64,000 nucleotides of DNA from Agrypnia vestita. Lineage: Eukaryota; Arthropoda; Insecta; Trichoptera; Phryganeidae. The stretch spans positions 1-64,000 of the forward strand of contig JADDOH010005101.1 in the NCBI GenBank assembly GCA_016648135.1, given 5' to 3'. The translations under genes were made by a program, and so were the position numbers. How positions within the stretch are numbered: the first letter of the stretch is position 1; each line of letters opens with the position of its first letter. Shown one piece after another: positions 11,602 to 22,484 of the stretch. The notes beneath the pieces are model-generated. The model saw nothing but the letters and a program-made list of their open reading frames with translations. It was not told the DNA's origin and did no database searches.

Positions 11602-12095
11602 AATATTTTTTCGTGAATTAGATTTTTCTGTATTTCTTTCGAATTGATTAATTAATTTGGTTTTAAAGATAATAGTTGTATTGAATAAAGTAAGCAAGGT
11701 ATTTAAAAACCATACAGGTATAAATCTTTCAACTTTTTTTTTCTTCGCTATGGAACTGGTCACTCCCATCCGCACTCGAGGCAGGTAAAAAAGTTGAAAT
11801 ACGCAATTTTTATGGTGGACGATATATCATTTCACTGCTTCAAACAGTTTTAAATATTGTAGGTATTAATGCTGGACTCTGTAGGCTATGTATGCATTTG
11901 ATCGGCTTACGAGAACATTCCCTTTCCTCGCCCACGTGTACATCTGAGTGTTTATTTTGTGTGTATATGAATATAGGAGAACCTGTAAAAGCTCACGGTG
12001 TATGAGAGACCAGAGCGGTTCGTGAACGAGGACACTCAAAAGGATATTTTTTTCAAATAAGTTTTTCCGGTGATTTTCTTTCTCTTTGTAAATGT
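11602..12095. other. Spacer
   Basis: Nothing recognised. Confidence 0.45.
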
Positions 12096-12126
12096 CTGTA
12101 CTGAGATTAGTCTATATTATATTATC

Positions 12127-12158
12127 CTGAAGAAGGTTGAGACAAATCGAAACTAGTC
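12127..12158 (+). ncRNA. Hammerhead-ribozyme-like core
   Basis: CTGAAGA (12127-12133), one extra A, a 4-bp stem GGTT/AATC with loop, then GAAA followed by the palindrome CTAG and a GTC triplet at 12156-12158. In a hammerhead, the GAAA strand and GUH triplet flank stem III and cleavage follows the H. Here stem III would be very short, as in variants proposed to act as dimers. Stem I is weak. The arrangement resembles the Penelope-associated cores elsewhere in the window but belongs to a different sequence family. Activity is not shown. Confidence 0.4.
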
Positions 12159-12175
12159 GACGAACATATAGTAAT

Positions 12176-13640
12176 ATGTGGATGAAAAGTAAGTATTTAA
12201 TTTTATTTTTAAATTTTGACAAAATATTTACATTCTTCTTTCTTGTCATTGACATAATACAGTAATTTTCAGGGTGCAACAGAGCGAGTACACAATACTT
12301 TTTGATTCATAATATGAATAATACCTTAATTATTTAGAGAGGGATATACCTGTAAAGAATTGTGGATCAGCCCTGTTTAGTATAGTTAAATATTTTTCAA
12401 TTCCCAGTGTTTTCATTTTTCACCAGTAGCTTCGGGAGGCTAATAAAAATACTGGAAATGAATTAAGTTTAAACACTGTTAAATTGTAGTATCGTTCTTA
12501 ATTTTTTAGTCAATGAATGCCTCCGGCATATTTCACTTATTCTGGAATTGTACATTTACTGTATTATATTTATATAGTACTTTGATCACGTTCTAGTGAA
12601 CTCCGTTCAATGTTCGTTGGGAGAAACTTCTCGCCCCGATATCCCTTTATTTACTTTCGCTGGTATCACCGCTGGTCGCGTTGTGCTCACTCTGTTGGTA
12701 GTATCACGTATTATAATATCACCGTCACCAATCACTGATCACACTTGTTCAACCGCTGAGATGTAACATATGGAACAGATTAAAATTAGATTGCTCAGCA
12801 TAGCGATAACTCTTCCAATAGGAATCGTAGGGTACCATCGGCTGGTAGGGTTCTGTATATAGTAATCTGAAACAATCTTATTGATGTTGACGCTGTCTTA
12901 AGCAATTACCAGGAATATAGATATAAGTGGGTATATGCGTATACGTATTCTTTCTAAACTATTGTAGAAACTGGAGAAAATCTAACACGAGCGTCTCTCT
13001 AGCCAATTGCAATGCATCCATCCATCATTGTGATACCCTTTTTTAATTTATTTATTGCAAGGTTTCCAAAGACAGATTCAATTTATCCCATCGCCCAAAA
13101 AAATTACATTAATGTGGCAACCCTCGTGGTCTTTATAGAATATTTGTGTTTATTAAATGAAAGATTGTTTATCTACACAATTCTTACCAGGAGCAAATGA
13201 AACAATAAGAGTGCAATGAACAATAGCACAAAGGATGACGGCGGAGAAAGTCCCGACGAATAGAGCAACGTCCGGACAATCCGGGAATTCGAGGAAGACT
13301 TTGATGCAATCGGGCAGTTAGCGCTGTTTGCCAAAACACCTCATATGTTGTTTTTTTTTTGCCTTTCGAAAGTTCTTTGTTCTTTATTATTCTATGTTCT
13401 TTATGATTCTATGTTCTTTATTCTTTGTTCCCAGGATGACTAATCAGTCGCGTCTTTTCATTATTTACAAGGCTAGTACGCAAGGGTGTGAAACTAATCG
13501 CGTATAGCAAATACAAATTTCTCCCTGCCGTCTTTTTATGTTGCAGCAGTACGCAATAATCGTGTTTTGTACTGATCTACGCAAATAGGGTAGTTCCATA
13601 CAGACTGCGCCAGTACGCAATGCGAAATGATCGTGTATAC
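12176..13640. other. AT-rich spacer with a small TTCTTT/ATGTTC simple repeat
   Basis: 13371-13430 repeats TTCTATGTTCTTTAT-like units. No gene recognised. Confidence 0.5.
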
Positions 13641-13676
13641 AGTTAGGTAAGATTAAGTTAGGTAAGGTTAGGTTAA
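13641..13676 (+). repeat. Short interstitial TTAGG-like run
   Basis: AGTTAGGTAAGATTAAGTTAG then GTAAGGTTAGGTTAA. It resembles the insect telomeric TTAGG motif but is only a few degenerate units. Confidence 0.5.
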
Positions 13677-13796
13677 CGCATAAATTCATCAACTGTCCTG
13701 TGTACTATCTTTATGAACCTTTGATTAAGTGTAAGTGGAACTGTATACTTTGGAACTTGAACTTCCGCTCGCATTCATTAATGATGATTGTGATTG

Positions 13797-14212
13797 AATT
13801 TTTTTGTCGCATTGCCAGCAGCAGACCGTGCCGTATGCACATAGTGAAAATTTCGGTTAAATTTCATGGCGTTTGGTCAAAATCTTCAAGTATGTGAAAA
13901 ACACATAATGCAAATTTTTTCACTAGGACCGCGAAAATTTTTTAATTTTTTGTCGCAATGCCAGCCGCAGACCATGTCGTATGCACATAGTGAAGATTAT
14001 CGTTAAATATTATCGCGTTTGGTCAAAATATTCAAGTCTGTGGAAAACACATAACGCAAATTTCCTCAGTAAGACCACAAAAAATGTTGAATTTTTTTAT
14101 CGCATTGTTAGCAGTAGACCGTGCCGTATGCACATACTGAAAATTTTGATTAAATTTCATCGGGTTTCGTCACAATCTTCAAGTATGTGAAAAACATAAA
14201 ACGCAATACTAG
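13797..14212 (+). repeat. Tandem repeat, three ~145-bp units
   Basis: Each unit contains TTTTTGTCGCATTGCCAGCA, GCAGACCGTGCCGTATGCAC, ATAGTGAAAAT, GGTCAAAATCTTCAAGTATG and GTGAAAAACACATAA. Starts are near 13799, 13948 and 14097. The third unit stops at about 14205 where the LINE fragment begins, and TCACTAAAACCACCAAAAAT, the unit's closing sequence, reappears at 15043 right after the LINE tail. Confidence 0.85.
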
Positions 14213-15035
14213 CTATAACGGCTCAAAAAACCTTGCTCCGAGTCATTGATAAGAAACCATTTACATACCAATCAGACAGACTATTCAGAGAATTTAATGT
14301 ACTGGACGTTAGACAGCTGTTCGTTAAGTCTACCCTCATCTTCTACATCAAAAACACAAACCACCTAACAGCAACCAGTAACTCGCATTCACATAATACT
14401 AGACAAGCATTACGTAACCTTGACGAAATACCAAAAACTAAGACAACACATGGACAGAAAAATTACTCATACATAGGTCCTAAAATATTTAATATATTTA
14501 AAACAGTCTTCCCGGAAATCAGAATATACTCAATTAATAAAATAAAAGCTTTAGCAAACAACTGGCTTACCTCCAAAGGTAGAAGAGCAACTGAAAGTTT
14601 ACTTACTGTAATTGCATAATAATGTCTTCAAATAAAAATATATACCTATATAAATAAATTAATTAATTAAGGAAAATAAAAAATAATCTTAAACAAAACT
14701 TTAACCCTTTTTACATTAGACAATTATTGTACACATATTTACACTTGGACTTAAGACTTACTCAACTTTCACTAACATTCCACTTGATACTTTGTAGATA
14801 CATAATTACTACCTTATGAAAATAAATACTTCTGACGAATTCGAAAAAATATTATAATTGTGTTTTATAAAGCCACTCTGGGACAGGCGTAGCCTAGTAG
14901 AGTGGCATAATCCACAAATTAAACAAAACAAAAAAAATGTGTAATTTATCTTATGTTTTATTGTTAAATTAGTATTAAGTACCTTTATTTGTAAACAAGG
15001 ATTTTTTTAAATAAATAAACAAAATAAAAAATAAA
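14213..15035 (+). pseudogene. Jockey-like LINE: ORF2 C-terminus and 3' UTR
   Basis: The open frame 14233-14619 (128 codons) encodes LNVLDVRQLF-like sequence (EFNVLDVRQLFVKS), HSHNTRQALRNLD and GQKNYSYIGPKIFN, the classical closing section of Jockey/CR1-type reverse transcriptases (RE..VL..RQLY, HNTR, GQ..Y.Y.GPK..N). The stop at 14617 is followed by about 400 bases of AT-rich 3' UTR ending in a TAAATAAATAAACAAAATAA-type tail near 15033. The fragment is 5'-truncated, as usual for LINEs. It interrupts the ~145-bp tandem array. A second copy of the same kind is at 37790-38400. Confidence 0.8.
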
Positions 15036-15890
15036 TATTCTCACTAAAACCACCAAAAATGTTGTGAATGCATTCCAAAATATACTCGACCAGTTTCCTA
15101 TGGCTGCGTATGGCCTCGTATATAATGGAAAGACGCAGCAGCGGCTAATGGTTGAATAGGCATTTCCTCAAGCTTAGGCGCTTACATGATATGTTTCACT
15201 ATAGTCCTTGAGTTTCATGGCCTGTCACAGCCTTAAAAAATTTGAAAAATTAAAATAAAAAGAGATGATTTTTTGAATAAGAAATTAATTCAACTTCACA
15301 AGAATTTTTCTTTACGGAATATTAATTACTGCGAATAGAGAAAAACATGAATTTTTTATTGCATTTCAAAAGCGCTCTTTATTATTCTCTCAAAGGAGCT
15401 GCCACTGGCCAGGAATCAGCCTGTACTATCAAATAACCATACCGGAGCAGTCCTTAAGTCTCCTTGAGACGGAAACGAAATTTGATACCAGCTGAAATAA
15501 TTCCCGTTTCCACGGGCACTCTCGAAGAATTAGTATTTCATTACGCCGGCGGCAAGATCGCTTTGTTTCGCACTAGCTCTTGGGCTTTAATTAAACCCGG
15601 ATTAAAAGTGTGCGCGAATATAAACACGTGATTTAGTGCTTTGTTTTTACTGCGACCATAAATCGTATAAGCGAATTAAAAAATGCGTACAGGAGTATCG
15701 AAATGGCCCGGCAAAATCGAGTCCTTGCGTAGTGGGGTTACTAATATTCAGTGTTTTTTTTTTATTATTCGATTTCATTATACTTTATTATCATCATAAG
15801 ATTCTTGCAAATATTAAGGAAGTGAGAAACGTTAATGGCACCATACAGGTTGTTGAGGAAGTCTTCTTTATTCGCATTTGAATAAAATAT
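15036..15890. other. End of the tandem array, then spacer
   Basis: 15040-15070 resumes the 145-bp unit. 15400-15640 is moderately GC-rich. An 81-codon frame at 15636-15881 has a hydrophobic segment (LLIFSVFFLLFDFIILYY) but no family signal, so I do not call it a gene. Confidence 0.45.
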
Positions 15891-15943
15891 ATTCTAATTG
15901 ATATAATTAACTTTGTTAAAACCACTTATTTATTGAAAAAATT

Positions 15944-15977
15944 CAACATGTTTCCAAGCCAATGGCTTCTTCGTCAG
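15944..15977 (-). ncRNA. Hammerhead-like core, left palindrome arm
   Basis: On the minus strand: CTGACGA, an extra A, a GAAGCC...GGCTT stem with loop ATT, then GAAA and CATG. One base differs from the right arm at the base of stem II (G instead of C before GAAA). Confidence 0.5.
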
Positions 15978-16132
15978 GATAACAAAAAATAATATTTAAA
16001 AATCAAAGTAAAAATCAAAAAAATTAAATGGAAAATTATAATATAAAGTACCAATATTGGTACTTTATATTATCATTTTCCATTTAATATTTTGATCTAT
16101 ACTTCGATTTTTAAATATTATTTTTTGTTATC

Positions 16133-16165
16133 CTGACGAAGAAGCCATTGGCTTCGAAACATGTT
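16133..16165 (+). ncRNA. Hammerhead-like core, right palindrome arm
   Basis: CTGACGA (16133-16139), extra A, perfect 6-bp stem GAAGCC/GGCTTC with loop ATT, GAAA (16156-16159), then the palindrome CATG and GTT. The two conserved catalytic boxes and stem II fit a hammerhead; stem III is minimal and stem I is weak by eye. PLEs are known to carry hammerhead motifs in their terminal repeats, which supports the reading. Self-cleavage is untested. Confidence 0.55.
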
Positions 16166-16221
16166 GAATTTTTTCAATAAATAAGTGGTTTTAACAAAGT
16201 TAATTTATATCAATTATAATT

Positions 16222-16266
16222 ATGTTACCACAAAATAAATTTGCTACATTTGAAGAAGAAAATATA
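16222..16266 (+). pseudogene. Possible start of a Penelope-like ORF
   Basis: ATG at 16222 opens MLPQNKFATFEEENI. The equivalent position after the terminus at 35.8 kb opens MSLQNNFAVFEEEDL at 35842. The two share frame and most residues, while the DNA differs mostly at silent or conservative sites. This suggests the first codons of a PLE ORF downstream of the terminal repeat. The frame is cut off at once by the next element. Confidence 0.35.
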
Positions 16267-16271
16267 TTATT

Positions 16272-16632
16272 TTCACTTTGGGTGAAATATCAACACTTAA
16301 GGGGGGTAAGCGACATCAAACATTGCATTTTTTTTCAATATTTCTGACACAATTTATATAAAACATGTTGGAATATCATGAAAGTAACATTGATCTAAAA
16401 TTGAAAATTCATACCCTTTATTATAATTCAATAAATTATTAATACCGTGCAAAAAGGTTAACGAGATTTTTTAGCAAGGTGATTTGTATCAAAGCGAAAC
16501 AATTTTTAATATTACATACATGACTTACATGAAAGCCTTGCGTTTTCAAAAGTTAAGTCAGAAATATTTTTAAAAAATGCCAACTTTGATGTCAGTTATC
16601 CGGTAAATAATTGAAATTTCACCCAAAGTGTA
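16272..16632. mobile_element. TIR element (~360 bp)
   Basis: CACTTTGGGTGAAATATCAA at the left is matched by TTGAAATTTCACCCAAAGTG at the right. The interior (GCGACATC...TTTTTTCAATATTTCTGAC) is shared with the repeat at 46970-47370. Size and TIR fit a non-autonomous DNA transposon; superfamily unresolved. Confidence 0.65.
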
Positions 16633-18155
16633 ACGAATATTTTCCAATCAAAATTGAACGAAGAAGACTCCACCGAAGTTTTTGCGTCTAGGAACGAGAC
16701 TCCCTGTAATACAATAATTTTTTGGAATGTTTTTAAAAAGGTTTTCGTACCATCATATCACCAATGCCACTTTCCATTGGCATTGTCTGTGTCTTGAAAT
16801 ATAATCCGCTCATTACTATTTACGCTTTTTAGCAGTGACAGTGTTGGTTCACCTTGGTGAGGATATTTTCATATCACGTTGTGTCGTCTGGAGGACGTTA
16901 GGGTCATCGTTTTGGTCAGGTTTTTTAGAAGTAACTATTGAGATACTTATACACTAAAGATACTTCTTCAGGTAGAAGAATTTCCAGATATATTACCTAC
17001 CTATGTTAAAGATCATATATTACGGTAAAGTTTTATCAATTTCTACTGATGAATAGAACTAGTATATATACCGCTTAAAGACACATACTCCGCTCAACCA
17101 TAATCCCATCCACCTCATTCCACTTCATCCTCTCACTCCCATTGCTATCTCTCTATTATTTTTTCTAATATTAAAAAAATCATATATTCATTCTACTTAC
17201 CTCTACGTGTTATGGTATATCTTTTCTATGAATATTCTTTTATTTCTTATACCACTTTGATTACTAAATTTATTATTTAATTAATTAATTAATTTTTATT
17301 AATTACTCTTTCTATCCTGTTTTGCTTTTACTTTAATATTTTATGTACTGCAGAGGATCTCTATAATTGGTTTACCAACTATTCAATACATTGTATCTGC
17401 TTCATTATAATAAATTGTACTGTTGAGATTCCTAAAAAAATATACAGCTTGCAGTTACTTGTCTTTCCTAGGTAAATACGATATAACATGAATATCTGAA
17501 ACTTCCTTAATTCGAATTTATCATTGATTCGAAAATTTTTGTTTTCCCCTTGAATTTCGTTTCAAAACAGTGCAAAAGGAACAATGAGATTTCGAACTAC
17601 TTTGTTTAATTTAAAGTTAACACCAACAAAATTCATCATGTGGATGAAAATTTTTTCCAGACCCAAAGTAAGGGTATACAAAAATAACAACAATTCATGC
17701 AAAAAATATTCAAAGATATTTTCATTGTATTTAAAATTTTAAAAATCACGGGATCGCGGTGATGGGAGAAAAATTAAGCACTCTAAATTAATTATTTTTT
17801 TATTTAATCACTTAATTCACTTAATATAAGCTAACTGGAGCAGTAGTGTGTAATTCTGACTAATTTTGCACTAATTATCCGTCTGTGGAACAATTTATAC
17901 CTATCTTTCTAGAATATTCGCACGTGTGTGTTACACTTACACCCTTACATACTTGAGGCACTCTCGTCATGTACCTATATTTCACATTTTTTATATTTAT
18001 TTTAAAATAATAATATTTCTTCTTTTGATTTCTTGAAATTAAAAATATTTCAACTTTATAAAAAGAAAAAAACTGCAAAAAAAATAAAATGATTTTTATA
18101 GCATAAATAATAAGTAAACAGACTGATAGATTTTTCAATATTAATATTTTTTATT
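16633..18155. other. AT-rich spacer
   Basis: No gene or repeat recognised. Confidence 0.5.
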
Positions 18156-18159
18156 TTGT

Positions 18160-18550
18160 AATATTATAAAAAAAAACATCTCACTAGTTCGTACAGTCAT
18201 ACGCCTGTCTCAACACAGATATTTCTAGAGAGATAGGCACAGTCCAACCAAAAAAATTATATAAATTAAATAGAAATAAAAATAATAATAATAATAATAA
18301 ACAAATAAATATTTGACCCACAATGTGGAGCAATTTTCTTCATTTTCAAAACATCGTAGGTTTGGTAATTTATTAGTTGATTAAATATTTTTGTTTGTGT
18401 CATTTTAAGAAAATATTTTTATTTTAAATATATGGAACGTGATGAATATATTTTTAAATTATGGCTTTTCATACAAAAATGTGATACAAAACGCAAAAAA
18501 AGATGTGAGAATAATTGTGAATTTTGCTCACATTGTCGGACGACCGTCCT
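18160..18550 (+). repeat. Dispersed repeat, copy A
   Basis: Shares ordered blocks with 52740-53010: ACATCTCAC at the left, GAGCAATTTTCTTCATTTTC, AACATCG, TTCATACAAAAATGTGATAC and ATTTTGCTCACATTGTCGGA. Interrupted by an (AAT)n run at 18279-18300. Unclassified, probably a decayed DNA element. Confidence 0.55.
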
Positions 18551-19105
18551 AATAACCGACTTTGTGCACAACAAATAAATAAAAATAAAAAAAAAATTCC
18601 GAACAAACTTTATATAATCCGTTGAAGACTTTTTGTAAATAATCTCAGTTCGTACCAAAGAAATATTTCCGAATCAGTTGAATAAATATTGACTGCCTCC
18701 GACGTGATAAAAACAAAATGTCCAAGTTACCTTCGTGCCCTGAAGGGCCAGGAAGAGTGCTCCTCTCTGAGCAGCCCTCGCTTATCCGGCGGACATCATT
18801 ATGTGTCTTTCTAAAAGAAAAGATATCTTTAATATTTCTCGAGGCTTGCGATCTGCCTTTCCGCAATTCGGCAAAGTATTTTCCGCGGAGATCAAAAAAG
18901 CTTACGAAGTGAAACGATTATTTTTAATATTAAATCGATTATTTTAGAAACGACCCGGATATTTAATGTGAAATAAATTTAAATTTTCTAATTCTTCTTG
19001 TGTTTGCCCACTCAAAAAGCATAAGCAATCATGTTTGCAATTGTTATTAAGTGAGTCATTTCTAATATAAAAATTTATTAGACACTTGCAGTTATACTAT
19101 ATATG
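18551..19105. other. Spacer with a GC-richer patch
   Basis: 18700-18900 is less AT-rich and has overlapping short frames on both strands, none with a recognised motif. Confidence 0.4.
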
Positions 19106-19110
19106 GCACT

Positions 19111-19280
19111 GGCGGCCCTCGTAGCCCAATGGGCATGACACTGGCTTCCCACACCGTGGGTTCCGGGTTCGATTCCCGGTGAGTTCACAATTAATCTATG
19201 TGATTTACTCAAGCCTGGGTATTTTGTGAAGTGTTTCGCTTCTGTAACTGGGCCTCTTGGCCTGTTGAAGCGTAAAAAAA
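19111..19280 (+). mobile_element. tRNA-derived SINE, copy 1
   Basis: The head GGCGGCCCTCGTAGCCCAAT carries box A, and GGTTCGATTCC (19166-19176) is a perfect box B. The tRNA-unrelated body reads ATCTATGTGATTTACTCAAG, CCTGGGTATTTTGTG, TTTCGCTTCTGTAACTGG and CTCTTGGCCTGTTGAAGCGT, ending in an A-rich tail. Copies at 59946-60120 and, more diverged, 40195-40335 share head and body, so this is a true SINE family transcribed by RNA polymerase III and moved by a LINE in trans. Confidence 0.85.
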
Positions 19281-21390
19281 TATATTTTAACAGGTTTTGT
19301 TAAATACAATCTCCTTCATTAATTTTTTCGAAGCATAGACTAACATATAATCTAACATTTTTTCAGAAAAAAACAATTCAATTATTTTTGTACAAACACA
19401 AAAAATTATTATTAATTAAAAAAACGGGGCATTTGCAAGATCTCATCTGTTAGAAATTTCTCCTCGAGCGATGAGATGTCGGTTCAAATATTTTTCTGAC
19501 ATTAACAAAATATTGTAATTTCCTGTTTATATTGTATTGTCACGAGAGTCTGTGATTAATCGAAGTCAAATGGTCCATATGAATTTAGAATCTACTGGGA
19601 TATTCTCATAATCATTAGAAATATCGAGAAACTGCTAGAAACGTGGAGAAACTAGGAGATCGCTCTCGAGGCATCGCGAAAACTTATCGAAGCTATCGTT
19701 TAGGAGAACTGTAAGTGATTTAATTTGTCTGTGTAAAATTATTAACGGTGTATCGTCTGAGTTATTATAAATGATTACTTAGAGAGAACTTGGGCGGTCT
19801 ATTTCACGACAGAGCGAGCTATTTTATGTAGGTACCCAGCATACTAACTGTATTATGTATTCGCCTTTACATAGATTGCTCCACCTAGGCAATCAATACT
19901 GCTCTGTTGATATATTTAAATCTCATAAACTAAACTATAAACATACAAAATAAAAATCTACTTATCTTCTAATTTATAGTTTGCTTTGATACTAAACCTA
20001 TTATTTATTATTATTATCTTGCTAATATTCTATTTTTTCCTTATTTACTTTTTACTTATTGCATTTATATTGTTGATATTCTTAAGTTTTTTATAATTTT
20101 CTTTTGTACTTAGACAGCTGTACTATTTGTTTTACATTATGTAAAAGTCCAAGTCAGGGCGTATGTTATTAAAAAATAAATAAAAGAAAATAAAATTCCA
20201 ACAAATAGGTGTCAATATTGACCTCTGGCCTGTCACACGCTTCATGAACACGTACCTATTAAGTTAGTCCCCTTTTGGTTTAGGCATCTATCTAGTTGCT
20301 GGACCACATACAAATCCACAATATATCACAACTGATGTCTCTCCTTGGAACCTTGGAAATGCTCGGGGCAAAAAGCAGACCCAAATAAATAGAAATTCTT
20401 AGATGAGCCTGGAGAAAAAATGTACATGACTAGCTACGAATCGATATACGTATGACTGGAATTGAAGAAAACGTAAAAAATGTTTCCAGCGTGTGGAACG
20501 AATGCCATGAATGTGTAAAAAGGAAAAAAACTGTAACGAATTGGATGGAAGTATTTTGATGCATGACGTTACGTCTTTACGGCTACAACTGCGGAAGTTT
20601 GGCATATTGGTGTTATATAGGAATATACAAACAATATTAAATAATAATTCGCCATCGGTAGATGATTGCTTAAATAGAAAACTTTTGATTTTTTTTTAAA
20701 AATTACATATTGTGTTCCATTAAATTACAATTCCATTAAATGACGCCGCTGCCAATGACATTCTGTTTTATAATTCCGCCATTTATTGGCACGTTTCATA
20801 ATTTGGAATTTTTATTTTTAAATAAATTTAAGGTATTTTTATAAAAAAAAAACTATCTTTTTATTAGTAAACAAAGCCTTAAGATACTGGAATAAATAGA
20901 ATATACTATTTAAAATCATCTTTTTATATAAATAAAAAGCATTTTAAAATCAACAAAAAACGTAAAAATTTCTTGCAAATTTAAAACATTATAACTTTAT
21001 TACGATTGAATATTTTTTAATTCCCTATGTACGGATTCTAGATAATGAAGTATAATTTATACGTATTAAAAAACATATTATGCGTTCATATAAATATTTT
21101 TTTGTCTGCGTCCTGTCGATTAATGCTTATATTTTCTTAATTATTGTAAATAATGTTCAGTTTATTACTTTAATATAAGAACAAAAGTTCTTTCTAAGTT
21201 ATTGCTTTAAAAAAAATTTCTAAAATATACATTCTGATATAAATGAACAATAAAAACCTACATTTTCGTAAAAAAAAAACGCCGAAATATGCATTTGCAG
21301 TGAATGTCCGAAATAAAAATCTCCGATCCATTGCGGGAGTAACCGTCAGAGGCAGAGTACGAAACTCCAAAATTTCAAAAATCTGCCATG
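19281..21390. other. AT-rich spacer
   Basis: Possible old LTR-like or LINE 3' UTR remnants (TGTCACGAG near 19540; AATAAATAAAAGAAAATAAA near 20175) are too weak to call. Confidence 0.45.
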
Positions 21391-21394
21391 TCGT

Positions 21395-21640
21395 GCTGTG
21401 GTAAGAACGTGCAATGGGTAAGAAATAGAAGGAGAGTGGAGAGATCACGTGGACAGAGCAGATTCGACAAAGGAAGTAAAAATAGCGAAGAAAGAGATAC
21501 CTGCAGGCAATAGACTTCCAGGAAGACCACCAAAACGATGGAGGGACATCCATGTCCCTGGAGGAGGAGCCGAGAAACAACAGTATACATAGTCCTAACA
21601 CAAGCAGGAGAAGAAGAAGATGAAGAATATCTTTTCATTG
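21395..21640 (+). pseudogene. Non-LTR retrotransposon C-terminal remnant, second family
   Basis: One plus frame reads RNRRRVWRDHVDRADSTKE then GRPPKRWRDI, the RGRPPKRW.D signature that ends RTE-like and related reverse transcriptases. It finishes in a GAA-rich run (AGGAGAAGAAGAAGATGAAG). Only ~80 codons remain and the flanks hold no RT domain. Confidence 0.6.
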
Positions 21641-22460
21641 GTAATGTGGTCAACCCAATAGATCCTAAGCATACATGTGTAGCCACGTTTTTAATGCTTC
21701 CTGTCCGTTAATAGTGGTATTGCTCTCCAAAATGCGGAATTATTGGCACTAAATTGTTTTGAATTTATGGACCTCATTTGTTCGCTTCTCTTTAATGCGA
21801 TAGCATATTTCATTATAATAAAATAAAGCTTATAATTTTGACAAGTTTCTTTAGAATATCTAATAACGTCTAGTCAGAAATTGAAAAACTTGAATCATAA
21901 ATTACAAGTCTGGTACAAAAGTTTAAAGTTTTTTGTTGAAAGTGTAAAAAATGTCATCGGAGCTGCTTTAAGCATCTTGGCTCCGGCGCCGAAATCGTAA
22001 ACCAAGAAACTTTGTCTTTCGTATGGTAGGGAATCGCTTAAACCCTTATATATGGCAAATTAAATTAAATTAAATCATTAATTAACCACACTTAAGAAAA
22101 TATTCGTTGCTCTCTCCAATATTATTTCATTTCGCTGATATTTAAGGGTCGTGAGTTGTAGGCAGTACTTGGAGGATTCACTTGAATTAATATTGGCGTT
22201 GTGGGCCTACCCTATATTTTTGTGTGTAATTAAAATAAAATAAAATATATAAAAAATTTAATATGATAGATATAAATCTATACAGTAAGTATTTAAGTAT
22301 TTATCATCAAGCAATTTGGCTACTGGAAAAGGCGCGCCAGGTAGTTCCCAGGGTTCAGATTTTGTTATATATGTGAAGACGTGTGAAGGGGGGAGGACGT
22401 AGGAAGAGGCGTGGAATTGATGAGGAAGGTACAGGAAGGGGGATGAAAGAGGTTCCTTTA
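21641..22460. other. Spacer
   Basis: Nothing recognised. Confidence 0.45.
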
Positions 22461-22484
22461 GATAGATAGATAGATAGATAGATT
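22461..22484 (+). repeat. (GATA)n microsatellite
   Basis: Five consecutive GATA units after a TTA, followed by TTTATTTCAAATTCATAGG. Confidence 0.9.

Larger units (their letters stand above)
15895..16217. mobile_element. Palindrome of two inverted Penelope-like termini
   Basis: Two arms of ~160 bp meet at 16055/16056 (TACCAATATTGGTA). The right arm reads outward ...ACTTCGATTTTTAAATATTA...TCCTGACGAAGAAGCC...GGCTTCGAAACATG...AATAAATAAGTGG; the left arm is its reverse complement with only a few differences. The right-arm sequence matches the 3' terminus that follows the Penelope GIY-YIG remnant at 35.3 kb, so the palindrome is a head-to-head pair of Penelope-like element (PLE) terminal repeats. 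High arm identity implies recent formation or correction. Confidence 0.8.

Noticed and set aside
13641..13676. Telomere or telomere-fusion site (TTAGG-like)
   Set aside because: Only a few degenerate units, flanked by ordinary sequence; such short runs are common in insect DNA.
19541..19835. Possible fifth solo LTR beginning TGTCACGAG
   Set aside because: No matching 3' end and too little similarity to the four clear copies.
21194..21601. 135-codon minus-strand frame
   Set aside because: It is antisense to the LINE C-terminal remnant at 21395-21640 and has no motif of its own.
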